Notes under the pieces: generated by a model | The model's database searches: none | What the model saw: only the letters and a program-made list of their open reading frames with translations | What the model was told of the DNA's origin: nothing | Origin: JACVRW01 sp963716215 | GTDB lineage: Bacteria > Actinomycetota > Thermoleophilia > Solirubrobacterales > Thermoleophilaceae | Reading direction: 5' to 3' | DNA length: 64,000 nt | NCBI GenBank assembly: GCA_963716215.1 | Contig: OY970298.1 | Span: 1,860,001-1,924,000 of the forward strand | Translations under genes and position numbers: made by a program | Shown here: one piece after another, positions 40,131 to 48,567 of the stretch | Layout of the letters: every line of letters starts with the position of its first letter | How positions within the stretch are numbered: position 1 is the first letter of the stretch

Positions 40131-41156
40131 ATGACAGACCGCATCGACTGGGCTCGGGTGGAAAAGGGGCTCGAACGCGAGCGCCACCGCATGATCTGGC
40201 GGCCCTACGGCCTGCCGGAGATCGTGGACCCGGAGAAGTCGGCGTTCGTCGACGGCCCGATCCAGCCGCCCTGGGAGATCCCGGACAAGATGATCGTGTC
40301 GGTCGCGATCACAGGCGCGTTCTTTACCGCCGCCGCCAACCCGGCGCAGCCCGTCACGCGGCAGCGGATCTACGAGGAGGCACGCGCCTGTGCCGGTGGC
40401 GGTGCCAGCACGGTTCACATCCACGTGCGCGACGACCAGGGGTACAACACGCTGTCGCTCGAGCGTTTCGCCGAGGTGATCGAGCCGCTGCGCGACGAGT
40501 TCCCGCAGCTGGCGGTGGACGGCTGCCTGGTCGCCGCGCTGGACGGCGAGTGGGACGAGATGAAGCGGGTGCTCGACGCGAAGCTGCTGGACGCGGTGCC
40601 GGTCAACACGACCGCCGTGTACACGGGCGACTCGCTGTTCGCCAAGCCGATTCCGGTGATCCTCGAGAAGACGCGGCTGGTCCAGGAGGCCGGGGCGAAG
40701 GTCCTGATCGCGGCCTACACCGACGGCGACGTCTCCAACGCCGACCGCTACCTGATCCGCAGCGGGCTCGTGTCGACCCCGTCGTACTGGTGCATCCTGC
40801 CGGCCCTGCCGGGCTGCAGCCCGATGGACAACCCGAGCCAGATGATCCACGGGCTGACCCGGATGGCGTCGGCCATCTACGACGTGGATCCCGACGCGAC
40901 GATCCTCGTGTGCGCCGCCGGACGGGCCTCGATGTACGTCGTGACGGCCGCGGCGGCGCTCGGGCTGCACATCCGGGTCGGCATGGAGGACACCGTGTGG
41001 CTGTGGCCGCACCGCAACGAGCGGGTGGAGTCGAACATGCAGTTCCTCGAGATGGCGAAGTCGCTGGCGGGGGTGCTCGGCCGGGACATCGCGAGCCACG
41101 AGGACTACCGGCGCATGGTCGGCATGGACGTGCGCGAGCAGGTCACCTCTGGATGA
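40131..41156 (+). CDS. Beta-keto acid cleavage enzyme (BKACE, DUF849 family)
   Basis: 341 residues. His96 and His98 in 'VHIHVRDD' are the zinc ligands of the BKACE TIM barrel, and 'IRVGMEDTVWLWPH' carries the conserved Glu near the third ligand. 'IVSVAITGAFFTAAANP' is the N-terminal strand, preceded by about 50 extra residues. BKACEs condense a beta-keto acid with acetyl-CoA, giving acetoacetate and a new CoA ester. The GGAGGTAGGG before the ATG is the operon's strongest internal ribosome site. It probably acts on a ring-opening product; the specificity is unknown. Confidence 0.88.
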   Translation: MTDRIDWARVEKGLERERHRMIWRPYGLPEIVDPEKSAFVDGPIQPPWEIPDKMIVSVAITGAFFTAAANPAQPVTRQRIYEEARACAGGGASTVHIHVRDDQGYNTLSLERFAEVIEPLRDEFPQLAVDGCLVAALDGEWDEMKRVLDAKLLDAVPVNTTAVYTGDSLFAKPIPVILEKTRLVQEAGAKVLIAAYTDGDVSNADRYLIRSGLVSTPSYWCILPALPGCSPMDNPSQMIHGLTRMASAIYDVDPDATILVCAAGRASMYVVTAAAALGLHIRVGMEDTVWLWPHRNERVESNMQFLEMAKSLAGVLGRDIASHEDYRRMVGMDVREQVTSG

Positions 41157-42040
41157 AGGTCGGCGTTCACGTGCCCCAGTGGGGACCCGACGCCACGCGG
41201 GCCGGCGTGCTGTCCGTGGCGCGCGCGGCGGACGAGGCCGGGCTGGACTCCATCTGGGTGGCTGACCACGTGGTCTATCCGGTGCGCTCCGAGAGCACCT
41301 ATCCGTACCGCGACGACGGCAGCCCGTTCGAGGCGGAGGACGGCTTTCTCGACGCGATCGCGACGCTCGGCGCGATCGCCGGTGCGACGGAGCGGGTCTT
41401 GCTCGGCACCAGCGTGCTGGCGCTGCCGATGCGCGAGCCGCTGCAGATCGCCAAGGCGATCGCCACCCTCGACGTGCTCTCGAACGGGCGGGTGACGATC
41501 GGCGTCGGCGCGGGCTGGTGGGCGGAGGAGTTCCGCGCCCTGGGGGTGCCGTTCGCGAGGCGGGGCCGCCGGCTGGACGAGCAGATCGGGATCCTGCGCG
41601 CGCTGTGGCGCGACGGGGTCCTGGAGCACCACGGCGAGTTCTACAACTTCGACGAGGTGGTCTGCGAGCCGCGGCCCGTGCAGCCCGGGGGGCCGCCGAT
41701 CCTCGTCGGCGGGATGGGCAACGCCGGCTGGACGCGAGCGGGGCGGCTGGGGGACGGCTGGCACGCGCTCGGGTCCCACGACCAGACGCTGCTGGACGGC
41801 TTCGCGGAGGTCCAGCGGATCGCGCGCGAGGCCGGCCGCGACGCGGATGCAGTCCAGCTGAGCACGTCGGCGGGGCTGCCCACGGAGCGCGATCACGCGG
41901 TCGCGCGCCTGACGCGCCTCCAGAATGCGGGCGTCGACCACGTGGTGCTGAACGTGCCCGGCAACACGGCCGCCGAGATCTGCTCCGGAATCGAGCTGCT
42001 GGCCGCCGAGGTGCTGCCGCAGGTGCGGGTGGGTCGATGA
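41153..42040 (+). CDS. LLM-class flavin-dependent oxidoreductase
   Basis: 295 residues of the luciferase-like TIM barrel. 'VHVPQWGPDATRAGVLSVARAADEAGLDSIWVADH' opens it, 'LLGTSVLALPMREPLQIAKAIATLDVLSNGRVTIGVGAGW' is the flavin/F420-binding core, and 'HGEFYNF' is the typical loop. Actinobacterial members often use F420H2; FMN with an added reductase is the alternative. It could oxygenate (Baeyer-Villiger-like) or reduce a pathway intermediate. The start overlaps the BKACE stop and its stop overlaps the CaiB start. Confidence 0.88.
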   Translation: MKVGVHVPQWGPDATRAGVLSVARAADEAGLDSIWVADHVVYPVRSESTYPYRDDGSPFEAEDGFLDAIATLGAIAGATERVLLGTSVLALPMREPLQIAKAIATLDVLSNGRVTIGVGAGWWAEEFRALGVPFARRGRRLDEQIGILRALWRDGVLEHHGEFYNFDEVVCEPRPVQPGGPPILVGGMGNAGWTRAGRLGDGWHALGSHDQTLLDGFAEVQRIAREAGRDADAVQLSTSAGLPTERDHAVARLTRLQNAGVDHVVLNVPGNTAAEICSGIELLAAEVLPQVRVGR

Positions 42041-43152
42041 CCGCGCTCGCCGGAATCGAGGTGCTCGACTTCTCCACGCTGCTGCCGGGGCCGCTGGCCA
42101 CGCTGCTGCTGGCAGAGGCCGGCGCGGCCGTGACCAAGGTGGAGCGACCCGGTGGCGGCGACGAGATGCGCGGCTACGAGCCGCGACTCGGTACGACGAG
42201 CGTGAACTTCGCGCTGCTCAACCGGGGCAAGCGCAGCCTGGAGATCGATCTGAAGGACGAGGGCGCGCTGGCGCGGCTCGAGCCCCTGCTCGCGCGCGCC
42301 GACGTGCTGGTCGAGCAGTTCCGTCCCGGTGTGATGGACCGCCTCGGGCTGGGCTACAAGGCGCTCGCCGAGGTCAACCCGCGCCTCGTCTACTGCTCGA
42401 TCACCGGCTATGGCCAGTCCGGCCCGCGCGCGGGCGTGGCCGCGCACGACCTCAACTACGTCGCCGAAGCGGGCCTGCTCGACCTGGTCGCCGGGCCGGG
42501 AGGTGAGCCGGTCCTGCCGCCGGTGCTCGTGGCGGACATCGGCGGCGGCGCCTATCCAGCCGTGATGAACATCCTGCTCGCGCTCACCGAGCGCGAGCGC
42601 ACCGGTCGCGGCCGTCACCTCGACGTCGCGATGGCCGACAACGTGCTGACCTGGATGTACTGGGCGTTCGGCAACGGCCTCGGCGCCGGGCGCTGGCCGC
42701 GGCGCGGGTCTGAGCTGCTGACCGGCGGCTCGCCCCGCTACCGCATCTACCGCACGGCGGATGACCGCCACGTGGCGGCGGCCCCCCTGGAGGACCGCTT
42801 CTGGGCCGCGTTCTGCGACGCGGTCGAGCTGCCGCAGGCGCTCCGCGACGACGCGCGCGACCCGGCCGCGACGACCGAGGCGGTCGCCGAGTTGATTGGG
42901 GCCCAGCCGGCTGCCCACTGGGAGGACCGCTTCGCCGGTGTGGACGTGTGCTGCTCGATCGTCAGGACCGTGGAGGAGGCCGCGGCCGATCCGGCCTTCG
43001 CGGAGCGCGGCCTGTTCGGAGCCGTCACCGGCGACGGAGCCGGCGCCCAGATGGCGGCACTCCCGCTCCCGATCGATCCCGGGCTGCGCGCCGCGGAGCT
43101 CGACCCGTTCGCCCCGGAGCTCGGCGAGCACGGACGGGGCGAGGTCCGATGA
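42037..43152 (+). CDS. CaiB/BaiF CoA-transferase family protein, alpha-methylacyl-CoA racemase-like
   Basis: 371 residues. 'AAHDLNYVAEAG' and 'LVADIGGGAYPAVM' correspond to the His and Asp catalytic pair (His126/Asp156) of alpha-methylacyl-CoA racemase. 'LLPGPLATLLLAEAGAAVTKVERP' is the CoA-binding opening, and the length fits the racemase (about 360). It would epimerise a 2-methyl-branched acyl-CoA so that the acyl-CoA dehydrogenases can act, a common need in terpenoid or steroid side-chain breakdown. Overlaps both neighbours by 4 bp. Confidence 0.87.
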   Translation: MTALAGIEVLDFSTLLPGPLATLLLAEAGAAVTKVERPGGGDEMRGYEPRLGTTSVNFALLNRGKRSLEIDLKDEGALARLEPLLARADVLVEQFRPGVMDRLGLGYKALAEVNPRLVYCSITGYGQSGPRAGVAAHDLNYVAEAGLLDLVAGPGGEPVLPPVLVADIGGGAYPAVMNILLALTERERTGRGRHLDVAMADNVLTWMYWAFGNGLGAGRWPRRGSELLTGGSPRYRIYRTADDRHVAAAPLEDRFWAAFCDAVELPQALRDDARDPAATTEAVAELIGAQPAAHWEDRFAGVDVCCSIVRTVEEAAADPAFAERGLFGAVTGDGAGAQMAALPLPIDPGLRAAELDPFAPELGEHGRGEVR

Positions 43153-44372
43153 CGGCGAGCGGCGGTCCCCTGGCCGGTGTCCGCGTGGTCGACATCTCCA
43201 CGTCCTACGCCGGCCCGACGACCACGATGTACCTCGGCGACATGGGCGCCGACGTCGTGAAGGTCGAGCGTCCGGGCACCGGAGACGATGCGCGCACGTG
43301 GGGCCCGCCGTTCGTCGAGGGCGAGTCGGCGTGGTTTCTGTCGGCCAACCGCAACAAGCGCAGCGTCTGCATCGACATCGCGACCGACGGCGGCCGCGAT
43401 CTGCTGATGCGGCTGATCGAGACCGCCGACGTGTTCGTCGAGAACCTCAACCCCGGCAAGCTGCGCCAGCTCGGACTGCACCCCGACGCGGTGCGCGAGC
43501 GGTGTCCCGGGCTCGTGTACTGCGCGCTGTCGGGCTTCGGCCTTGACGGTCCCGACCACGACCGGCCCGGCTACGACCTGATGGCGCAGGCCCGTTCCGG
43601 GCTGATGAGCGTGACCGGGGCCAAGGGCGGGACGCCGCAGCGCGTGAGCACCGCCCTCTCGGACGTCGTCGCCGGCGTCATCTCGGCGTTCGCGATCAGC
43701 TCGGCGCTCGTTCGGCGCGAGCGCACCGGCGAGGGGGAGCTGGTGGACGTCTCCCTGCTCGAGGGCGACCTCGCGCTGATGGCGCCGCGCATCGCGGCGT
43801 TCGCCGCCGGCGCCGACGAGCCGCTTCCGAGCGGCGGCACCGACTCGGTGCTGGCGATCTACCAGCCGTTCGAGACGGCCGACGATCCGATCGTGCTGGC
43901 CGTGGGCAACGACCGCATGTGGACCCGTTGCTGCGAGGCGCTGGACCTGGACGAGCTCGCGGTCGATCCGGAGCTGGCGACGAACGCCGGGCGGCGCGCG
44001 CGCCGCGACGAGGTGATCGCGGCGATCGCGGGGCGGCTGGCGGCGCGACCTGCGCGCGAGTGGCTCGAGCGCTTCGCGGCGCTCGGGGTTCCGTGCGAGC
44101 CGGTGCAGCGCCTCTCGGATGTCGTCGCCGACCCTCAGGTCTTGGCGCGTAGATCGATCGGGACCCACGAGCACCCTGCCGCGGGCGAGTACACCGCAGT
44201 GCGTGCGCCGTGGCGGCTCGCCTCGGCAGGCCGCGGGCCCCAGGGGCCGCCGCCGCTGCTCGGGGCGCACACCCTCGAGGTGCTGGCAGAGGCGGGGGTT
44301 GGGGCCGACGAGCGCGAGGCGCTGCTGGCGGCCGGCGTCGTCTGGGACCGGGCCAAGGCGGTGGTGCGGTGA
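43149..44372 (+). CDS. CaiB/BaiF family CoA-transferase
   Basis: 407 residues. 'STSYAGPTTTMYLGDMGADVVKVERP' is the N-terminal Rossmann strand. 'NRNKRSVCIDI' is the CoA site, and the Asp in 'RPGYDLMAQARSGLMSVTG' is the nucleophile that forms the aspartyl-CoA intermediate in class III transferases such as Frc. It lacks the HD pair of its upstream neighbour, so it is a true transferase candidate. It would move CoA between carboxylic acids of the pathway. Donor and acceptor are unknown. Confidence 0.9.
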   Translation: MTASGGPLAGVRVVDISTSYAGPTTTMYLGDMGADVVKVERPGTGDDARTWGPPFVEGESAWFLSANRNKRSVCIDIATDGGRDLLMRLIETADVFVENLNPGKLRQLGLHPDAVRERCPGLVYCALSGFGLDGPDHDRPGYDLMAQARSGLMSVTGAKGGTPQRVSTALSDVVAGVISAFAISSALVRRERTGEGELVDVSLLEGDLALMAPRIAAFAAGADEPLPSGGTDSVLAIYQPFETADDPIVLAVGNDRMWTRCCEALDLDELAVDPELATNAGRRARRDEVIAAIAGRLAARPAREWLERFAALGVPCEPVQRLSDVVADPQVLARRSIGTHEHPAAGEYTAVRAPWRLASAGRGPQGPPPLLGAHTLEVLAEAGVGADEREALLAAGVVWDRAKAVVR

Positions 44373-46021
44373 GCGTGGCCGACTCGCGCCTGCGGCCTGA
44401 CAGTCGTCTGACCGCGCCCGAGATCGAGGCGCTCGAGGCCGCCGGCGAGTGGCGTGGGCGCAGCTTGCGCTCCTTCCTCTCGGACAGCGTCGAGCGCTAC
44501 CCGGAGCGGATCGCCGCCCTCGGCTACCGCGACGGTCAGCTCGACGAGGCGAGCGTCCTCACCTACCAGCAGCTCGACACGCTTGTGTCGTCGCTGGCCG
44601 GAGGGCTGCGTGGGCTGGGCGTGCGCGCGGGCGACGTGGTCGCGGTGATGCTGCCGAACCGCGTGGAGTTCGGTGCGCTGATCTTCGCGATCAACGAGGC
44701 GGGGGCGATCTACACCGGCATCCCGGCCTCGTACGGGCCGCGCGAGGTGCTCCAGATCCTCGGGCAGAGCGGCGCCCGGGTGGCGGTCGTGGAGGAGGCG
44801 GGCGCGCTCGGGATCGTCCGTGAGCTGCGCGATCGGCTGCCGGCGCTGGAGACGGTGGTCGTGCTACCGATCGAACCCGGGGCGGAGCCGGCGCCGGAGG
44901 CCGGCGAGCTGCTGTACGACTCCCTGCTCGCCTCCGACGACGGCGGGGCACGCGCGGACGACCACGCCTCGGTGTGTCACATCGGCTACACGTCGGGCAC
45001 CACGGGTGCCCCGAAGGGCGTCATGAACACCGCCCAGACGCTCGAGTCGATCCTGCGCAACTGGGTGGAGCATGTGGGCGGCCCGGCGACGATCGGGGAC
45101 CCGGTGGTGAACCTGGTGGCCTCCCCGGTCGGCCACCACACCGGGTTCTGCTGGGGCGTGCTGATCAGCGCCCTGCTCGGCGGCACGGCCGTCCATCTGG
45201 ACCGCTGGCAGCCGGAGGTGGCCGTGCGGGTCATGACCGAGCAACAGGTGACCACGATGTTCTGCGCCCCGACGTTCGTGCAGGACCTCGTGGACGTCGC
45301 CGGAGCCGAGCCTGTGGCACAGGGCTCTGTGAAGATGATCCTGGTTGCCGGCGCCCCGATCCCGCGTTCGCTCGCGGACGTGGCCGGGCGGGTGCTCGAC
45401 TGCGTGATCTGCCCGGCGTGGGGGATGACGGAGTACGCCATCGCCGTGTCGTGGGCGCCCCGCCTGGGGGCTGCCGCCCAGCAGACCGACGGCGCGCCGG
45501 TGGCGGGCGCCGAGGTGCGCGTGGTCAGCAGCGACGGCGAGCCGGCGGCGCCCGGGGAGGTGGGCGACCTGCAGATGCGCGGCGCCGGCCTGTTCATCGG
45601 CTACCACGACCAGCCCGAGGAGAACGCGCGGGCGTTCGCGGGCGGGTGGTTCTCGACCGGTGACACCGCAACCGTGGACGACGACGGCCTGGTGAGGCTC
45701 GTGGGGCGGAGCAAGGACATCGTGATCCGCGGCGGCGAGAACATCCCGGTCGTGGAGGTCGAGAGCCTGCTCTACGACCACCCCAAGGTGCGCGACCTGG
45801 CGATCATCGGCGTGCCCGATGAGCGGCTCGGGCAGCGCGCGTGCGCAGTGGTGGTGCCCGTGCCGGACGAGGAGCTCACGCTGGACGAGCTGTGCGGCCA
45901 CCTGTTGGGACAAGGCTTGTCAAAGCGCTTCCTGCCGGAGCGCCTCGAACTGGTCGGGGCGTTGCCGAAGACGGCGAGCGGAAAGATCAGGAAGCTCGAA
46001 TTGCGGGAGAGATTCAGATGA
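44369..46021 (+). CDS. Acyl-CoA synthetase (AMP-forming), second copy
   Basis: 550 residues of the ANL superfamily. 'GYTSGTTGAPKGVMNT' (A3), 'PAWGMTEYAIA' (A5), 'WFSTGDTATVDDDGLVRLVGRSKDIVIRGGENI' (A7-A8) and 'PKTASGKIRKLEL' (catalytic Lys) are all present. Its layout resembles cyclohexanecarboxylate- or fatty-acid-CoA ligases (AliA-like), in keeping with the BadI-like enzyme in the opposite operon. GTG 44369 overlaps the CaiB stop. It is clearly not a recent copy of the ligase at 37757. Confidence 0.9.
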   Translation: MSVADSRLRPDSRLTAPEIEALEAAGEWRGRSLRSFLSDSVERYPERIAALGYRDGQLDEASVLTYQQLDTLVSSLAGGLRGLGVRAGDVVAVMLPNRVEFGALIFAINEAGAIYTGIPASYGPREVLQILGQSGARVAVVEEAGALGIVRELRDRLPALETVVVLPIEPGAEPAPEAGELLYDSLLASDDGGARADDHASVCHIGYTSGTTGAPKGVMNTAQTLESILRNWVEHVGGPATIGDPVVNLVASPVGHHTGFCWGVLISALLGGTAVHLDRWQPEVAVRVMTEQQVTTMFCAPTFVQDLVDVAGAEPVAQGSVKMILVAGAPIPRSLADVAGRVLDCVICPAWGMTEYAIAVSWAPRLGAAAQQTDGAPVAGAEVRVVSSDGEPAAPGEVGDLQMRGAGLFIGYHDQPEENARAFAGGWFSTGDTATVDDDGLVRLVGRSKDIVIRGGENIPVVEVESLLYDHPKVRDLAIIGVPDERLGQRACAVVVPVPDEELTLDELCGHLLGQGLSKRFLPERLELVGALPKTASGKIRKLELRERFR

Positions 46022-46638
46022 CGGAGCCGAGCAAGGGCGGCGTTCTGTTGGCGATCATGGAGCCCGATCAGGGCCAGGAGGAGGAGTTCAACGACTGGTA
46101 CGACCTGGAGCACATCCCGCACATGTCGGGGGTGGAGGGCGTTCTGAACGCGACGCGCTGGATGTGCGTGGAGGGGTGGCCGCGCTACCTGGCCATCTAC
46201 GACCTCGGGGACATCGAGGTGCTCAAGAGCGACTCCTATCGCGGCGCCACCGGCAGCAACTTCACGCCGTGGACGCGCCGGATCCTCAGCCGCGTGCGGG
46301 GGTGGCGCAGGGTTGCGCTCGCTAGCTGCACCGCCGGGACACCGGTCACGGATCTGGAGACCACGGCACTCGACCTGTTGAGAGTGGCCAGCGCCGGGAC
46401 GGCGACCGCGCTGGCCGACACGCTCGCCGGCGAGCCGCGGGTCACCCAGGCGCGCGCGTTCGAGTCGCGCGACGGCGGGGCGGCGGCCGTGCTGGTTGAG
46501 GCGGGGGCGCTGGCCGACCTGCCCCGCGAGCTCCCGGAGGGGGCTCCGCCGCTGATGGGCTGGGCGCGTTACGTGCGCTATCACCGCGGCGAGCCGCTGA
46601 CCGCGTTCCGGGCGATCGACGCCGGGGAGGCGCATTGA
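46018..46638 (+). CDS. EthD-like/dimeric alpha-beta barrel protein
   Basis: 206 residues with 'EEEFNDWYDLEHIPHMSGVEGVLNATRWMC' and 'GWPRYLAIYDL', closely matching the protein at 31450 in the opposite operon. The domain seems to occur once clearly and again in a decayed form in the C-terminal half ('LADLPRELPEGAPP'). It is coupled to the ligase upstream and to a relative downstream. Presence of this family in both divergent operons suggests a shared step. Catalytic residues are not evident; the His in 'LEHIP' is the best conserved polar residue. Confidence 0.74.
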   Translation: MTEPSKGGVLLAIMEPDQGQEEEFNDWYDLEHIPHMSGVEGVLNATRWMCVEGWPRYLAIYDLGDIEVLKSDSYRGATGSNFTPWTRRILSRVRGWRRVALASCTAGTPVTDLETTALDLLRVASAGTATALADTLAGEPRVTQARAFESRDGGAAAVLVEAGALADLPRELPEGAPPLMGWARYVRYHRGEPLTAFRAIDAGEAH

Positions 46639-47198
46639 CCCCGGTCCTCTACACCGTCCGCAGCCGCTTTACCGATCCCGCGCGCGAGGAGGAGTGGAAT
46701 GCGTGGTACCTCGGCCACCTCGAGAAGCTGATGGCCGTGCCGGGCTTCCTCGCGGCGCAGCGCTTCAACTCCACGCACACGGTGGACGACAGGCCCTACC
46801 TGGCGATGTACCAGGTGGCTTCGCCGGACGTGTTCACCTCGGAGGCGTACCTGAACATCTGGGGGTTCGACGATTGGCGCCCCCTGATCGACAACTGGAC
46901 GCGCGACATCTACGAGTCGAGCCACGGAGCCGATCTCGAGTTCGCCACCCCGCGCGAAGGCTTCCTGCAGGCGGCCTTCGTCTCCGGTGACGATGACGCC
47001 GTGGCAGCCGGGCTGGCCGACCTGTCGGCGCGGCGGCCGGCGCTCCATGCCGCGCTCGTGGCGGGCCTGGACCGTTCGTGCGCGGCGGTGGCCTGGGAGC
47101 GGGTGGCCGACCCAGGCGAGGCCGAGGCTCTGCCGGAACCGCCGGCTCTGAGCCTGGCGCAGGCGGTCTACACGCCGATCACGGAGTGCCTCACATGA
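46635..47198 (+). CDS. EthD-like/dimeric alpha-beta barrel protein
   Basis: 187 residues starting at TTG 46635, which overlaps the previous stop (TTGA). 'REEEWNAWYLGHLEKLMAVPGFLAAQRF' matches the same EthD-like pattern, with His in 'LGHL' in place of 'LEHIP'. 'ARRPALHAALVAGL' and 'LAQAVYTPI' form a second half. It is more distant from the 31450/46018 pair than they are from each other. A heteromeric complex with 46018 is possible. The function is unknown. Confidence 0.7.
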   Translation: MTPVLYTVRSRFTDPAREEEWNAWYLGHLEKLMAVPGFLAAQRFNSTHTVDDRPYLAMYQVASPDVFTSEAYLNIWGFDDWRPLIDNWTRDIYESSHGADLEFATPREGFLQAAFVSGDDDAVAAGLADLSARRPALHAALVAGLDRSCAAVAWERVADPGEAEALPEPPALSLAQAVYTPITECLT

Positions 47199-48544
47199 GC
47201 GACGTCGTGGTGATCGGCGGTGGGCTGGCCGGCATGAGCGCGGCCCGGCGGCTGCAGCAGCTCGGGCGCGAGGCGATCGTGCTCGAGAAGGGCGAGTCCG
47301 ACTACGGGCACAACAACGCCCGTATCTCGGGCGGCCTGATGCACCTGGCCTGGCGCTGCATGGACGAGCCGGTCGAGCAGCTCCGGCAGTACCTGGAGAG
47401 CGAGACCGACGGCGAGATCGATCCAGGCGTTGCCGACGCCCTGGCCGCAAACGCGGGACGGGCGATCCGCTGGCTGGCGGACGAGGGCGTGGAGATGCGG
47501 CCGAAGGGCGACAAGCCCTACCAGCAGCACGCGCTCTACCCGCACCGCCCCGGCACCGGCTGCCGGATCGCCCCTGAGTTCGGCCCGGATCGGATGATGA
47601 CGGCGCTCTACGAGAACTTCCGCCGCGATGGCGGGCAGGTGCTGCTGGGGGCTCCCGCGCACAGCATCTCGGCCCACTCGGGGCCGCGCTGGCTGGTTCA
47701 CCACCGGGTGGGGGACCAGCGCGACACGATCGCCGCGGATGCGGTGGTCGTAGCCGACGGCGGGTTCCAGGGCAACTCGGAGCTGCTCTCGGCCTATGTC
47801 GGCCCGAACGCGTCGCTCGGCGTGCTGCGTGCCTGGCCGAGCTCCGTCGGCGACGGGCTGCGCATGCTCCTGGAGCTCGGGGCGGGCGCGTCCGGGCTCG
47901 GGCGCGTGTACGGCCACATGGTCTCGCACGACGCGCTCACGAACGACACCCTCTGGCCCTACCCCGCCATGGACAAGCTGTGCCTCACCGGCCTGCTCGT
48001 GGACCGGCTGGGCGAGCGCTTCCGCGAGCTGTCCTCCACGGGCGTCGAGCAGGTCACGAGGCTCGCTCGCTCGGAGGACCCCCGCGGGTTCTGCGTCGTC
48101 TTCGACGACGCCCTCTGGCAGACGGCGGGCCGGGACAACCCCTACAACACCGCGGTCCCCAACCCCGACCTCGTCGAGCGCGGCGGGCACCTGGTCTCGG
48201 CCGACGACATCGCGACCCTGGCCGCGGAGCTCGGCATGGACGCGGGCCGGCTGACGGAGTCGGTCGCGGAGCACAACCGCCAAGGGGGTGCCGCCGCGGC
48301 GATCACCACGCCCCCCTACCACGCCGCGCGCGTGGCACCGGGCATCACGTTCACCATGGGCGGAGTGCGCATCGACGGCGACGGGCGCGTGCTGGACGTG
48401 GACGGGCGTCCACTCGAGGGGCTATACGCCGCGGGGAGCGCGGCGGGCGGCGTGCACGGGGGCCCGCGCGGCGGCTACGTCGGGGGCCTGGCCGCCGCCC
48501 TGGAGCTCGGGCTGATCGCGGCCGAGCATGCCGCCGCCGCATAA
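47195..48544 (+). CDS. FAD-dependent dehydrogenase (fumarate reductase/3-ketosteroid dehydrogenase-like)
   Basis: 449 residues. 'VVVIGGGLAGMSAARRL' is the FAD-binding GxGxxG motif, 'VLEKGESDYGHNNARISGGLMHLA' the substrate-side loop, 'VVVADGGFQGNSELL' the second FAD contact and 'GLYAAGSAAGGVHGGPRGGYVGG' the C-terminal FAD motif. The family includes fumarate reductases, urocanate reductase, tricarballylate dehydrogenase and ketosteroid dehydrogenases. It inserts or removes a C=C next to a carbonyl. It ends the 14-gene operon. The soluble form has no signal peptide or heme domain. Confidence 0.87.
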   Translation: MSDVVVIGGGLAGMSAARRLQQLGREAIVLEKGESDYGHNNARISGGLMHLAWRCMDEPVEQLRQYLESETDGEIDPGVADALAANAGRAIRWLADEGVEMRPKGDKPYQQHALYPHRPGTGCRIAPEFGPDRMMTALYENFRRDGGQVLLGAPAHSISAHSGPRWLVHHRVGDQRDTIAADAVVVADGGFQGNSELLSAYVGPNASLGVLRAWPSSVGDGLRMLLELGAGASGLGRVYGHMVSHDALTNDTLWPYPAMDKLCLTGLLVDRLGERFRELSSTGVEQVTRLARSEDPRGFCVVFDDALWQTAGRDNPYNTAVPNPDLVERGGHLVSADDIATLAAELGMDAGRLTESVAEHNRQGGAAAAITTPPYHAARVAPGITFTMGGVRIDGDGRVLDVDGRPLEGLYAAGSAAGGVHGGPRGGYVGGLAAALELGLIAAEHAAAA

Positions 48545-48567
48545 TGCTGTTATATGTCAGACATAGC
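48540..48567 (+). promoter_or_regulatory. Autoregulatory promoter/operator of second GntR gene
   Basis: CATAATGCTGTTAT (48540-48553) is a -10-like element of the kind seen at 2870, 4598 and 8686. It is followed directly by TTATATGTCAGACATAGC (48550-48567), identical to the CitE promoter site. The ATG at 48554 is the first codon of the GntR gene and lies inside the palindrome. Transcription starting 7-9 bases after the -10 would be leaderless. Confidence 0.68.
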
